Position numbers and translations under genes: made by a program. The notes beneath the pieces were generated by a model that saw only the letters and a program-made list of their open reading frames with translations, was not told the DNA's origin and did no database searches. Positions 16,249-25,670 of a DNA stretch of 42,690 nt are shown one piece after another. Source of the DNA: Halomonas sp. (GTDB lineage Bacteria; Pseudomonadota; Gammaproteobacteria; Pseudomonadales; Halomonadaceae); assembly GCF_017515565.1 (NCBI RefSeq), contig NZ_JAFWFN010000048.1:1-42690 (forward strand), written 5' to 3'. The first letter of the stretch is position 1. The number at the start of each line of letters is the position of its first letter.

Positions 16249-19200
16249 CTATCGTGGCATTACCCTGATCTTATTGTCAGCTGTTCCTGTAATAGCCTCT
16301 GGCCTACCCAACAGATAACCTTGTGCGTACTCAATTCCTAATGAATTCAGCGTATCCAGTGTGTCCTGAGTTTCAACATGCTCGGCAATGGTGTCTATTT
16401 CTAATGCTTTTCCTACCGCGTGAATCGCTTGTACCATAGCCTTGTCAATGGGGTCGTGGTGAATGTTGCGTATAAAGCTGCCATCAATTTTTATATAATT
16501 CACGGGTAGTTGCTTAAGATAACTAAACGAAGAAAGCCCTGTGCCAAAATCGTCCAATGCGAACTTGCAACCGAGCGCTTTTAGCGATTGGATTAATTCA
16601 CTGACTTTTGAAAGTTGCGCAATGGCGGTGCTCTCGGTAATTTCAAAGCATAAGCTTCCCGATGGTAGGCCCGCTTTACGTACTTGTTGAATCAATTCAT
16701 GGCAAAAAGCGCTATCTGAAAGTGATTCTCCGGACAGATTAATGCCCCAATAGCCGATTTCGTTATCAGTTGAGCTGCGGTGTCGATCCGTTAGCCAGGC
16801 AAGCGTATTGCGAATTACCCAGCGGTCAATCCGTGTCATAAAGTGGTAACGTTCGGCGGCAGGTAGAAAACTGCCGGGTGAAATAAGTATGCCGTTTTCC
16901 TCGAGACGTAACAGTATTTCTCGGTAGCCAGGTTTTTCCCCACAAACGGCGCTTACTGGCTGAGCAAAAAGTCGGAAGGTGTCATTATCAAGAGCGTTTT
17001 GTAACCGTTGAACCCATTGCAGTTCGCTGTGGCGCTCTAATAAATGACGGTCACTGGGTTGATGGCTATGAATGCGATTTCTTCCGGCTTCTTTGGCGAT
17101 GTAGCAGGCTGCATCAGCGGTATGAAGGGCGTCTGATAAGTGCATAGGGTGTGCAGGTGTGATCGGCACTAGGCCAATACTAACGCCAATGCCAAACGTG
17201 TGGTTTTGCCAAACAAACCTATAGCATTCGATGTCGCTACGCACTGCTTCGCAAATATGTGCGGCCTTGTCTAATGGGCAGTCTGGAAGAATAAGTGCAA
17301 ACTCATCACCGCCAAGGCGAGCAACGGTGTCACTGTTGCGGACGTGGGTTTTTAGTTTTACCGCCACCTGTCTTAAAAGTTCGTCGCCCGCTAAGTGGCC
17401 GCAGGTGTCATTAACAATCTTGAACTGGTCTAGATCTAAGTAGCAGAGCACATGCGAGTGCTCTGGGTGTTCGAGCAGTTTGGTTAACACGATTTCAAAT
17501 GCACGGCGGTTGATTAATCCGGTTAGATTATCGTGAGTTGCTTGGTAGTTAAGCTGTTCAGAGAGTTTTTGTGTCAGGCTTACGTCTTGGAAAACAACCA
17601 CGGCGCCCAATGTGATGCCCCGCCGAGAGCGAATGGGGGCTGCACTGTGTTGGATTGGGTGGCGCTTGTTGCATCGGTGTAACAACTGGCAGTGTTCGCT
17701 GTATTGAACGGCTTCGTGCTGGGTGAGTACCTGGCGGGCAGGGTTATTAATAAGCTGCTCGTTAATGTCATCATATAATTGATAAACAATCTGTATCGGC
17801 TGATTAATGGCATCTTCCAATGTCCAGCCGGTGAGTCGCTGTGCTTCTGTATTAATAAAGGTGATATTGCCGCTTACGTCACAGGTGATCACCCCGTCGC
17901 CGATGGATGCCAGTGTTATGCGAGCGAGATCCCTTTCTCGATTCAGTTGTTCCTGAAGCTGTTTGCGTTCGGTTATATCTCGCACCATGCCTGAACACTC
18001 CGAGGCAGAGCCAATGGCGCCTTCGCTTACCTGAATCTCTAAGTAGCGTACCTGCTGCTCTTTTGTGCGTAGTTTAACTTCATGACGTACGCCGGGGTGG
18101 AGGGTGTTATTGGGAAGTAGTTTGCTGACGGGTTGGCCAACTAGCTGGTGAGCGTTTACCCCAAATAAAGCTTCCGCACCGGGGTTTAGGCCGGTTAGAG
18201 TGCCGTCAGATTGCCATGTGATTACGCCATCGCGTAAGTTGCGAAGCATCACTTGCGTATGGCCTACGGCGCGCTCAAGGGCGGCGGAAACTCGGTTATA
18301 GCCAGCGGCAATCTCGCCTACCTCAGTAAACGGGTCGGCATCTATACGTTGGTGCATATCACCCTGCCGCTCGTGCTGTCGCATATGCTCAAGGAGCTGG
18401 TGAAGCTCATTTTTTGCGCCATGCTCTGCCAAGTTAAGGCCCATTTTCTCAGCTTCTTCAGAGACACGCAGTGGTAAAAAGCGCTGTGTTACGCTGAAGA
18501 GCAGCCAAGCGATGCCAAAGCTCCATGCACCACAAACCATCACGCCGATCAATTGGACACCAAATTGGTCTGTACGGCTTAAGGTGGTTCCTAAAGTACT
18601 CATATCGGCAAACCAGGGAAGTGCTAATGTTCCCCAAACGCCCGCTACTAGGTGGGCAGGTATTGCGCCCACAGCATCGTCAATGCGGCGCTTGAGCAGC
18701 CACTCGCTAGAAACAACCATAAGAACGCCGCTTACGCTGCCAAGTAAAAATGCGGCTGATAGCGAAAGGACGTTTGCCCCTGCAGTTACTGCCACTAGCC
18801 CTGCTATTGCGCCGTTAATCGCATACATCACATCGGCATAGCGTCGTATGCGCCAGCCCACTAGCATCGCTGATAAGATTCCGCCTACAGCACCCAGTAG
18901 GGTATTGGCGAGAATGCCGGGTACTGCACTGCTAAGCGTTAAAGTGCTTCCTCCATTAAAGCCAAACCAGCCTAAAATCATAAACAGGGCACCAAGCATC
19001 GCGAGCGGCAGATTTCCTGCAGGAAACGTGGAGGGCGGCTTATCAGGCTGGAAGCGCCCGCGTCTTGGGCCGATAACTAATACGGCGGCTAGCGCCACCC
19101 ACCCACCGACACTGTGCACTACTGTTGCGCCTGCGAAATCGACGAAGCCTAGTGCTGCTATCCATCCAAGTGGTCCGCCTAGCAGGCCGCCCCATGCCCA

Positions 19201-19623
19201 GTGGCCAAATATGGGATAGATGAGCAAAGCGATCCAGAAGGCCGTCCACAGGTAGCCGATAAATGTCATCCGCTCAGCTACTGCCCCAGCAACAATAGTC
19301 GCCGCCGTGGCACAAAACATGGCTTGAAAAATAAAGACCGTAATTAACCAGCTGTTTGCCGATTCAAGACCCCAGCCAAACAATGATGTGCCAATCCAGC
19401 CTGAGTGGGAGGTTCCAAACATCATCCCAAAACCAGCAAGCCAAAACACACTTACGGCGATGGCAAAGTCCGCTAGGTTTTTCATGGCGACGTTAATGGC
19501 ATTTTTAGTTCGTGTTGTGCCAGCTTCAAGGCACAAAAAACCCGCCTGCATAACGAAAACCAATGCGGCTGCCCACAATACCCAAAGCGTATCGATTAAC
19601 GTAGTGTCAAAACCGTAAGACAT
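16249..19623 (-). CDS. Ammonium channel (Amt) fused to PAS-PAS-GGDEF-EAL: ammonium-linked c-di-GMP protein
   Basis: This 1124-residue protein joins a complete Amt domain (about 1-385, eleven helices) to a cyclic-di-GMP output. Amt pore residues are kept: Asp in VDFAGATVVH (about 162) and the twin histidines about 170 (VVHSVGG) and 324 (IPAHLVAG). A HAMP-like linker (about 388-455) is followed by PAS domains at about 457-550 and 565-685. The diguanylate cyclase has intact GGDEF at about 771-775 and an RxxD inhibitory site (RNSD, about 762-765). The EAL domain reads EIL (about 902) and keeps NLSGE, FEITES, DDFGTG (about 1024), KIDGSF, AEHVET and a late Gln, so both halves look catalytic. The ATG at 19623 has AAGGG seven bases upstream. 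No glnK is adjacent. It probably senses or transports ammonium at the inner membrane and adjusts c-di-GMP. Confidence 0.92.
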   Translation of the reverse strand: MSYGFDTTLIDTLWVLWAAALVFVMQAGFLCLEAGTTRTKNAINVAMKNLADFAIAVSVFWLAGFGMMFGTSHSGWIGTSLFGWGLESANSWLITVFIFQAMFCATAATIVAGAVAERMTFIGYLWTAFWIALLIYPIFGHWAWGGLLGGPLGWIAALGFVDFAGATVVHSVGGWVALAAVLVIGPRRGRFQPDKPPSTFPAGNLPLAMLGALFMILGWFGFNGGSTLTLSSAVPGILANTLLGAVGGILSAMLVGWRIRRYADVMYAINGAIAGLVAVTAGANVLSLSAAFLLGSVSGVLMVVSSEWLLKRRIDDAVGAIPAHLVAGVWGTLALPWFADMSTLGTTLSRTDQFGVQLIGVMVCGAWSFGIAWLLFSVTQRFLPLRVSEEAEKMGLNLAEHGAKNELHQLLEHMRQHERQGDMHQRIDADPFTEVGEIAAGYNRVSAALERAVGHTQVMLRNLRDGVITWQSDGTLTGLNPGAEALFGVNAHQLVGQPVSKLLPNNTLHPGVRHEVKLRTKEQQVRYLEIQVSEGAIGSASECSGMVRDITERKQLQEQLNRERDLARITLASIGDGVITCDVSGNITFINTEAQRLTGWTLEDAINQPIQIVYQLYDDINEQLINNPARQVLTQHEAVQYSEHCQLLHRCNKRHPIQHSAAPIRSRRGITLGAVVVFQDVSLTQKLSEQLNYQATHDNLTGLINRRAFEIVLTKLLEHPEHSHVLCYLDLDQFKIVNDTCGHLAGDELLRQVAVKLKTHVRNSDTVARLGGDEFALILPDCPLDKAAHICEAVRSDIECYRFVWQNHTFGIGVSIGLVPITPAHPMHLSDALHTADAACYIAKEAGRNRIHSHQPSDRHLLERHSELQWVQRLQNALDNDTFRLFAQPVSAVCGEKPGYREILLRLEENGILISPGSFLPAAERYHFMTRIDRWVIRNTLAWLTDRHRSSTDNEIGYWGINLSGESLSDSAFCHELIQQVRKAGLPSGSLCFEITESTAIAQLSKVSELIQSLKALGCKFALDDFGTGLSSFSYLKQLPVNYIKIDGSFIRNIHHDPIDKAMVQAIHAVGKALEIDTIAEHVETQDTLDTLNSLGIEYAQGYLLGRPEAITGTADNKIRVMPR

Positions 19624-19957
19624 TGGCAAGCCCTTGTGCAGTATTGGTGCGTATTCAGCACTGCTGTGGTGCTGCTAGTTGGCAGGCCCATTTCATTAAG
19701 CCCTGGTAGGCCTTCTCATTTCGCACACGGGTAGATGCGTAACCGTGGTGCTGATAGATATCAAGCAATTGTTGTGCCGCGTTTAGTGAAGTCATCCGTA
19801 TTTATGTTTTTTGCGATATTAACGCCTGAAAATAAAACTAAAAACAGTGTTTATAACTGTGTTAAAGCTCATCAGATAGTGATATTTTTCAATAAGTTAC
19901 TTGCGCAGCTATCTTTGCTTATATGCGCAATCATTGTTAAGAAAGGAGTGCATCAAA
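19624..19957. other. Divergent intergenic region between the Amt fusion and the amino acid dehydrogenase
   Basis: A 334-base gap that must hold both divergent promoters. It includes a short inverted repeat cagcac/gtgctg (19656-19661 and 19669-19674) in the leader of the Amt-fusion gene. It becomes AT-rich from about 19795 to 19900, where acagt-N7-actgt forms another small inverted repeat. I found no convincing sigma-54 (GG-N10-GC) promoter, which might have been expected for nitrogen control. Confidence 0.5.
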
Positions 19958-21199
19958 ATGGCGCGTCAATCGGTGGTGTTAGGGGCAGGAATGGTGGGCG
20001 TCAGCATTGCATGGCACTTACAGCAGCGTGGTCATCAGGTGACACTCGTCGATCGCCGCCAGCCTGGCCGTGAAACCTCCTTTGGTAATGCGGGCATTAT
20101 TCAGCGGGAAGCAGTTAGGCCTTACCCCTTTCCTAGGGACATGAAGACTATTCTTAGCGTATTGCCCAATAACCGCGTGGATATTCGTTATCGCCCGGCG
20201 GGCATGTTTAACGCGGCATCGCCTTTGCTGAGCTATTGGCACCACTCATCTTCGCGGCTTTATAAAAAAATTATTCCTGAGTGGGCTTCATTGATTGAGC
20301 TTTGCTTAGAGACCCATGGGCCAATGATTGAAGCCGCTGGCGCGGATCATTTAGTTCGCCGTGAAGGGTGGTTGGAAATTTATCGTACGCCTGAAAAGCT
20401 TGCCAAACGTGTGAAAGAAGCAGAAGAGGCGCGAACGCTATACAACGTACAGTTTGCGGTGTTGGATCGTGCTGCTCTGACTGCGAAAGAGCCGGATTTA
20501 AGCAGTGATATTATTGGGGCTATTCACTGGCTCGACCCATGGACAGTTGCCGATCCGGGTGGACTAGTAGCCGCATACGCTGCTTCGTTTGTTGAGCAAG
20601 GCGGACGAATTTTGCAAACTGATATTAATGGTTTCCAGCAAGAAGGAGAGGGTTGGAAAGTCGACACCGCTGCTGAAATGTTAGAAGCCGATGAGGTTGT
20701 CGTGGCGCTTGGGCCGTGGGCTGGTGAGTGGATGAAGAAATTGGGCTACCACTTCCCGACTTTTGTTAAGCGTGGTTACCACATGCATTATGCAACGCAA
20801 CCAAATGCTAAGCTTAATTACTGGCTGATGGACGCAGAGGTGGGCTATTTGCTGGCGCCTATGAACGCGGGTGTGAGGCTGACGACAGGCGCAGAGCTTG
20901 ATCGACTTGAGTCACCGGCCCACGAGCAGCAGTTGGGTGCCGCCGAAAAAGTGGCTCGCACCGTTTTTCCACTTGGCGAGCGTCGCGACGCAGCTGCTTG
21001 GAAAGGCGCACGGCCATGCTTGCCGGATATGAAACCGGTGATTGGCCCGGCACCGCGTCACCCAGGGCTGTGGTTGGCATTTGGCCATGGTCACCAAGGA
21101 TTTACGTTGGGGCCAGCCACAGGGCAGTTGCTGGCCGATATGATGGAAGATAAGCCAACGGCTATCGATATGGCACCGTTCCGCGCAGACCGTTTTTAA
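19958..21199 (+). CDS. DadA-like FAD-dependent D-amino acid dehydrogenase/oxidoreductase
   Basis: The 413-residue DAO-superfamily flavoprotein has the N-terminal dinucleotide-binding motif VVLGAGMVGVSIAWHL (about 6-21), the ETSFGNAGII block typical of DadA proteins (about 40) and a C-terminal FAD-contact region GHGHQGFTLGPATG (about 382). Members oxidatively deaminate D-amino acids, giving a 2-oxoacid and ammonium and passing electrons to the respiratory chain; the exact amine substrate is not readable. The ATG at 19958 has AAGGAG nine bases upstream. It diverges from the Amt-c-di-GMP gene, suggesting a nitrogen-related context. Confidence 0.85.
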   Translation: MARQSVVLGAGMVGVSIAWHLQQRGHQVTLVDRRQPGRETSFGNAGIIQREAVRPYPFPRDMKTILSVLPNNRVDIRYRPAGMFNAASPLLSYWHHSSSRLYKKIIPEWASLIELCLETHGPMIEAAGADHLVRREGWLEIYRTPEKLAKRVKEAEEARTLYNVQFAVLDRAALTAKEPDLSSDIIGAIHWLDPWTVADPGGLVAAYAASFVEQGGRILQTDINGFQQEGEGWKVDTAAEMLEADEVVVALGPWAGEWMKKLGYHFPTFVKRGYHMHYATQPNAKLNYWLMDAEVGYLLAPMNAGVRLTTGAELDRLESPAHEQQLGAAEKVARTVFPLGERRDAAAWKGARPCLPDMKPVIGPAPRHPGLWLAFGHGHQGFTLGPATGQLLADMMEDKPTAIDMAPFRADRF

Positions 21200-21341
21200 T
21201 TAGCACGGGCAGATGCTATTAAAGCTACCCTAGAAAGCTGCGTATCTGATGAGATATCTGAACCTAGATGATTAGAAATTTGGTGTGAAGGTCTCGGGTT
21301 TGCTACGCTTGAAGCGTATTTTTTGAAATGTGAGGTGAAAT

Positions 21342-21551
21342 ATGGATGTTGCCGCAAGCAATGCAGTAAGCACCGCTCTATATATGAACCAAGCGCAGAC
21401 CGCTGAGCAAGCTCAAATGCAGGTTTTTAGACAGGCACTTGAGAATCAGGCTGAGCAAGTAACAGAGGTTCTAGCATCATCAACTGCGGGTGCTGAGCCG
21501 GATCTTGCGCAAGAGGGTAGCCTAGGTACTCAGGTCAATACATTCGCATAG
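21342..21551 (+). CDS. YjfB-like putative motility protein
   Basis: A 69-residue, alanine- and glutamine-rich, probably helical protein beginning MDVAASNAVSTALYM. Length, the N-terminal MDV/MDI and the Q-rich amphipathic helix match the small YjfB putative motility family, whose molecular role is unknown. TGAGGTG lies just upstream of the ATG. There is no flagellar gene in the window, so it stands alone, with a terminator about 106 bases after its stop. Confidence 0.6.
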   Translation: MDVAASNAVSTALYMNQAQTAEQAQMQVFRQALENQAEQVTEVLASSTAGAEPDLAQEGSLGTQVNTFA

Positions 21552-21584
21552 ACCTTTTGCATAGACCTTTTGCATAGACTTTTT
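21546..21584. repeat. Three tandem copies of a 13-bp unit at the yjfB-like stop codon
   Basis: gcatagacctttt occurs at 21546-21558 and 21559-21571, with a one-base variant at 21572-21584. The TAG stop of the small gene is inside the first copy, so changes in copy number would not alter the protein but would change the 3' untranslated region. Confidence 0.9.
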
Positions 21585-21656
21585 GCAGAGTCCTGTTGCC
21601 AAGAATTTTCAAAGAGGCTTCATGTAAGCTGTCGCTTTTTTGGAATGCACTATTTT

Positions 21657-21683
21657 AAACGCCGGTTATCCGGCGTTTTTTTG
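21657..21683 (+). terminator. Rho-independent terminator upstream of prfC
   Basis: aaacgccgg (21657-21665) pairs with ccggcgttt (21670-21678) around TTAT and is followed by a T run. It ends transcription from the yjfB-like gene. Confidence 0.87.
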
Positions 21684-21825
21684 TGCGTTGTTTTTAAGTG
21701 AGGTACACGGGCGTCAGCTCGTGGTATGCCGTTATAGCCTAGTTGCGTTACCATATGCCCACTCAAGCGCCGCTGTTGCACGCGCTTCCCTGGATTGAAT
21801 ATTGCACCATCTTTCAGAGAGTCTA

Positions 21826-23415
21826 ATGTCTGACGCTAACATAGCGCGCGAAGCTGAACTGCGCCGTACCTTTGCTATTATTTCACACCCTGACGCGGGT
21901 AAAACAACCATCACCGAAAAGCTGCTGCTGTTTGGGAACGCTATCCAGATGGCTGGCTCGGTGAAGAGTAAGCGCAACGACCGCCATGCCACTTCTGACT
22001 GGATGAAGATGGAGCAGGAGCGGGGTATCTCGGTAACTACCTCGGTGATGCAGTTCCCCTACGGTGGGCGTATTGTAAATCTGCTAGATACGCCAGGGCA
22101 TGAGGACTTCTCCGAAGATACTTACCGCACGCTGACAGCGGTCGATTCAGCGTTAATGGTGATTGATGGTGCAAAAGGGGTTGAGGATCGCACCATCAAG
22201 CTGATGGAAGTGTGTCGTCTGCGCACTACGCCTATCCTGACGTTCATCAATAAGATGGACAGGGATATCCGCGACCCCATTGAGGTCATGGATGAAGTAG
22301 AAACCGTATTAAACATTCAGTGTGCGCCGATGACCTGGCCGATTGGCATGGGGTGGCATTTCAAAGGGGTGTATCACCTCTATAACGATGTCGTTCATCT
22401 GTATACCCAAGGCCAGGGTAGTCGCATTCCTGACGATAAGCGTATTGAAGGGTTAGATAACCCTGAAGTAGATGCTGTGTTGGGTGAAGAGCAGGCAGAA
22501 GAACTGCGTATGGAGGTTGAGCTAGTACGCGGTGCATCCCATGAGTTTGACCTTGACGCTTACCGCCGCGGCGAGTTGTCACCCGTCTATTTTGGTACTG
22601 CCATGGGGAATTTTGGCGTACGTGAAATGCTGGATGGCTTTGTAGAGCATGCCCCGGCGCCCCAACCCCGCAATACCGATACGCGTGAAGTGACTGCTCA
22701 CGATGACCGCTTTACCGGGTTTGTCTTTAAGATACAGGCCAACATGGATCCCAATCACCGGGATCGCATTGCCTTCTTGCGCGTCTGCTCGGGTAAGTAC
22801 GAGAAAAACATGAAAATGCGCCATGTGCGTATCGGTAAAGATGTAAAAATCGCCGATGCATTGACCTTTATGGCCTCGGATCGCTCGCAGGTTGAAGAGG
22901 CGTGGCCGGGCGATATTATTGGTTTACACAATCATGGCACTATTCAGATCGGTGATACCTTTACGGTGGGTGAAGATATGCGCTTTACCGGCATTCCTCA
23001 CTTCGCCCCGGAGCTGTTTAAGCGTGTGCGTTTAAAAGACCCACTGAAAATGAAGGCACTGCAGAAGGGGCTTCAGCAGCTTTCAGAAGAGGGGGCTACT
23101 CAAGTATTTATGCCGGTCGACAATAACGACTTAATTTTGGGTGCGGTAGGTACGCTCCAGTTTGACGTGGTCGCCCACCGGTTGAAGGAAGAGTACAAAG
23201 TTGACTGCCTATATGAAGGCGTCAATGTACAAACGGCGCGTTGGATATATTGCGAAGATGCCAAGATGCTGGAGGAGTTCAAGCGCAAAGCCAGTACCAA
23301 TTTGGCAATCGATGGGGGTGGCTATCTTACCTATATTGCGCCAACCCGGGTTAACTTGCAGATGACCCAGGAGCGTTGGCCCGATATCCGCTTCCAGCCG
23401 ACTCGCGAGCATTAA
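21826..23415 (+). CDS. prfC: Peptide chain release factor 3
   Basis: RF3 is a translational GTPase that removes RF1/RF2 from the ribosome after termination. The 529 residues have all G motifs: G1 SHPDAGKTT (about 20), G3 DTPGHEDF (about 91) and G4 NKMD (about 145), followed by the RF3-specific C-terminal domains. The start at 21826 gives the family N-terminus [20 protein letters not shown] and has an AGAGAG site; an in-frame TTG upstream is unlikely. YjjV follows after 11 bases, so the two are likely cotranscribed. Confidence 0.96.
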   Translation: MSDANIAREAELRRTFAIISHPDAGKTTITEKLLLFGNAIQMAGSVKSKRNDRHATSDWMKMEQERGISVTTSVMQFPYGGRIVNLLDTPGHEDFSEDTYRTLTAVDSALMVIDGAKGVEDRTIKLMEVCRLRTTPILTFINKMDRDIRDPIEVMDEVETVLNIQCAPMTWPIGMGWHFKGVYHLYNDVVHLYTQGQGSRIPDDKRIEGLDNPEVDAVLGEEQAEELRMEVELVRGASHEFDLDAYRRGELSPVYFGTAMGNFGVREMLDGFVEHAPAPQPRNTDTREVTAHDDRFTGFVFKIQANMDPNHRDRIAFLRVCSGKYEKNMKMRHVRIGKDVKIADALTFMASDRSQVEEAWPGDIIGLHNHGTIQIGDTFTVGEDMRFTGIPHFAPELFKRVRLKDPLKMKALQKGLQQLSEEGATQVFMPVDNNDLILGAVGTLQFDVVAHRLKEEYKVDCLYEGVNVQTARWIYCEDAKMLEEFKRKASTNLAIDGGGYLTYIAPTRVNLQMTQERWPDIRFQPTREH

Positions 23416-23426
23416 GCTCACTGCCT

Positions 23427-24194
23427 ATGTTGATAGATGCCCACTGCCACCTCGATTTTTCCGCGTTTGATGATGATCGCCTCGATGTTATTAATGCGGC
23501 CAAAGCGGTGGGTGTGGGCCATTTTGTGGTGCCGGGTACCACACGAGCCCGCTGGCCCAATGTGCTTAAGCTAGGTGAGCGCCAGGATGTAAGCCTTTGC
23601 CTGGGCTTACATCCCTATTTTATCACCGAGCACCAAGAGCAGGATCTTGCTGCTCTGGAGCAGCAGATTGCGGAAAATAAACGGTTCGTCGCTGTCGGTG
23701 AGTGCGGCATTGACGGGCGCTTTACGAATACCTTAGATGTGCAGTGGCACTATTTTAACGCCCAGTTGAGGCTCGCCAAACAGTATGCACTGCCGGTGGT
23801 GGTGCACTGTGTCAAAGCAAATGACACCGTCAGCAAACGGCTGCGCCAGCTCGCGCTACCTAAGGGTGGTTTGATTCATGCATTCGCAGGGTCTTACGAA
23901 CAGGCGAGTAAGTTTTTGCAGCTAGGCTATACGCTAGGCTTGGGGGGCAGCGTTACCTTTGAGCGTGCCCAGCGACTGCGTCGCGTGGTCAGTCAATTAC
24001 CAGACGATGGCTTTGTGCTGGAAACGGATAGCCCCGATATGCCCCTGTGCGGGTATCAGGGCCAGCGTAATGAACCTTGCCGAGTGGCAGACGTATGTGA
24101 AGTCGTCGCTTCGCTGCGCAACCAAACGGTGGAAGAGGTCGCGGCATTAAGCAGCGCTAACGCCGCGCGACTGTTTGGGCTGCCTCATCATTAA
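23427..24194 (+). CDS. yjjV: TatD-family metal-dependent hydrolase, YjjV-like
   Basis: A 255-residue TIM-barrel hydrolase of the TatD family, putative deoxyribonuclease. The metal motif DAHCHLDF is at about 4-11. GECGIDGR (about 91), VVHCVKAN (about 127), IHAFAGS (about 151) and LETDSPDMPLCGYQG (about 201-215) are the expected conserved blocks; the PDMPL form resembles E. coli YjjV. The start at 23427 is chosen from the family N-terminus, as the ribosome site is weak. It follows prfC, and prfC and yjjV also lie close together in E. coli. Confidence 0.88.
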   Translation: MLIDAHCHLDFSAFDDDRLDVINAAKAVGVGHFVVPGTTRARWPNVLKLGERQDVSLCLGLHPYFITEHQEQDLAALEQQIAENKRFVAVGECGIDGRFTNTLDVQWHYFNAQLRLAKQYALPVVVHCVKANDTVSKRLRQLALPKGGLIHAFAGSYEQASKFLQLGYTLGLGGSVTFERAQRLRRVVSQLPDDGFVLETDSPDMPLCGYQGQRNEPCRVADVCEVVASLRNQTVEEVAALSSANAARLFGLPHH

Positions 24195-24216
24195 TACGTC
24201 AGTGTTTACTTGCGCG

Positions 24217-25176
24217 TTATGCGTTCAAATTAACGGCTAATTGTTCTGGATCTAAGCGCTCAAGGGCATAAGGTAGCGAGCAAAGCGTTACGGATTGATC
24301 TTGCCAAAAAATAGCAGGCGCATCTTCGATAACTTTAGTGTTCACAACCGCCAACAGCTCAACGCGCTGCTCTTCACTGAAAGCGCTGCTCACCACTTCT
24401 CCAGCACGTTTACCGTCGGCATCTGTCAAAGCATCCCCCGTGCTAGGCAATGTAGTAGCGGGAACTGAAGCGCGCACCATGCGTTTTTTCACTTGGCCAC
24501 GAAAATGAGCCCGCGCGACGACTTCCTGGCCGGTATAACAGCCCTTTTTAAAGCTGATCCCTCCCAAGGCTTCCCAGTTAAGCATTTGTGGCAAGAAATG
24601 ATCCTGCTGCGCATCGGTAAGCCATGCTATGCCACTACGGATATCTTCAAGATGCCACGCATTGCGCGCTTGGTCGTCATCGCTCAGTTCATGGGGCGAA
24701 CTATCTTTGAGGCAGAATAGCCAGCGTGCTTGGCCTGCTATACGCAGCACAAGCGTTTCGCTATTGCTGTGTTGGGTGTCGCGTAGGTCAGGTAGCGTCA
24801 TACCCGTTGCCTCAGCTAACGGCAGGGCTTCTGTGCTGGCGCCAACAAAGGTAAGTGTAGGCTGAGTGACTAACTCTGTACGGTAAAATGCAGCGAATTT
24901 TTTTAAGTGTGTAGCCAGCATATCCACTAGCGAAGCGCTCATTATCAAGCGAAAGTGCTCTTCACTTAAGCGTAGTATCTGGGCATTAGCCAGCATTCTA
25001 CCTTTTGGGGTGCAAAAGCAGGTTAGCGGTGCAAAGTGACCATTCGCTAAACTGACTTGGGCGCTGGCCTGACCCTGTAGAAATTTTTCTGCATCCGCAC
25101 CTATCACATCCAGAGCGCCAAGGTGGGTAAGACGTACGTTGCGATTTAGCTGGGTCTGGAAAGTGGCGGCCGCCAT
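24217..25176 (-). CDS. ygfZ: Folate-binding protein YgfZ
   Basis: A 319-residue member of the GcvT-like fold that uses folate to support iron-sulfur cluster enzymes such as MiaB. The family hallmark K-G-C-Y-x-G-Q-E is present as KGCYTGQEVVAR at about 229, carrying the essential cysteine. The ATG has AGGAG five bases upstream. It converges on yjjV with a gap of only 22 bases. It shares fold ancestry with gcvT in this window but lacks that protein's catalytic blocks. Confidence 0.93.
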   Translation of the reverse strand: MAAATFQTQLNRNVRLTHLGALDVIGADAEKFLQGQASAQVSLANGHFAPLTCFCTPKGRMLANAQILRLSEEHFRLIMSASLVDMLATHLKKFAAFYRTELVTQPTLTFVGASTEALPLAEATGMTLPDLRDTQHSNSETLVLRIAGQARWLFCLKDSSPHELSDDDQARNAWHLEDIRSGIAWLTDAQQDHFLPQMLNWEALGGISFKKGCYTGQEVVARAHFRGQVKKRMVRASVPATTLPSTGDALTDADGKRAGEVVSSAFSEEQRVELLAVVNTKVIEDAPAIFWQDQSVTLCSLPYALERLDPEQLAVNLNA

Positions 25177-25472
25177 AAAAACTCCTGATTGCAGGTGGTT
25201 GCTAGTATCTGGCTATTAGCTAGCTATGCCTCAGCGACAATAGTTTAGTGTAGAGCGCATAATGGATGCAGAGTGCTAATGTATGTAGAGCATACAAACT
25301 GTATTTTAAGAATGAAACTGAAGCGCGACTTAACTAGGTGAGGGCGCCGTGCGCCAATTGCAAGACAGCTATGGCATACTAGACGTTCTAACTGGACTAC
25401 TACTGCGCACCATATTTGTATAGGTTTCGGCAAGCGCCTGACCATAGATTCATTTTTTCAAAAGGGCTGCGG
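25177..25472. other. Divergent spacer between ygfZ and the HMA-like gene
   Basis: A 296-base gap. The only open frame inside is a 66-codon minus-strand frame with unlikely composition and no ribosome site. Promoters for both divergent genes should be here, but I cannot assign boxes with confidence. Confidence 0.5.
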
Positions 25473-25670
25473 ATGGCTTATCAATCACTAACGTTTAAGG
25501 GCGTAACCACCCCTGAACAGGTCAATAAAATCACGACTGCATTAATGATGTTAGACGGCGTCGATAGCGCTGAGGTGGGCCGTTATGGCGCTGAGGTAGA
25601 AGGGCGTGCTAAGCGCGAGACGCTTATTAAAGCCGTTGAAAAACTTAACCTTGGAGTAAAGGTATCGTAA
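25473..25670 (+). CDS. Small HMA-fold protein lacking the CxxC metal site
   Basis: The 65-residue protein has the size and pattern of a heavy-metal-associated (ferredoxin-like) domain: LTFKGVTTPEQVNKITTALM, then LDGVDSAEVGRYGAEVEG and a second helix. The metal-binding MxCxxC loop is replaced by FKGVTTPEQ; there is no cysteine at all, so it should not bind copper in the usual way. The ATG has AAGGG seven bases upstream. Its TAA stop overlaps the ATG of the OsmC gene (TAATG), so the two are translationally coupled. Confidence 0.75.
   Translation: MAYQSLTFKGVTTPEQVNKITTALMMLDGVDSAEVGRYGAEVEGRAKRETLIKAVEKLNLGVKVS

Noticed and set aside
19735-20073. 112-codon plus-strand frame before the amino acid dehydrogenase
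   Set aside because: It overlaps the dehydrogenase start in another frame and has no family pattern.
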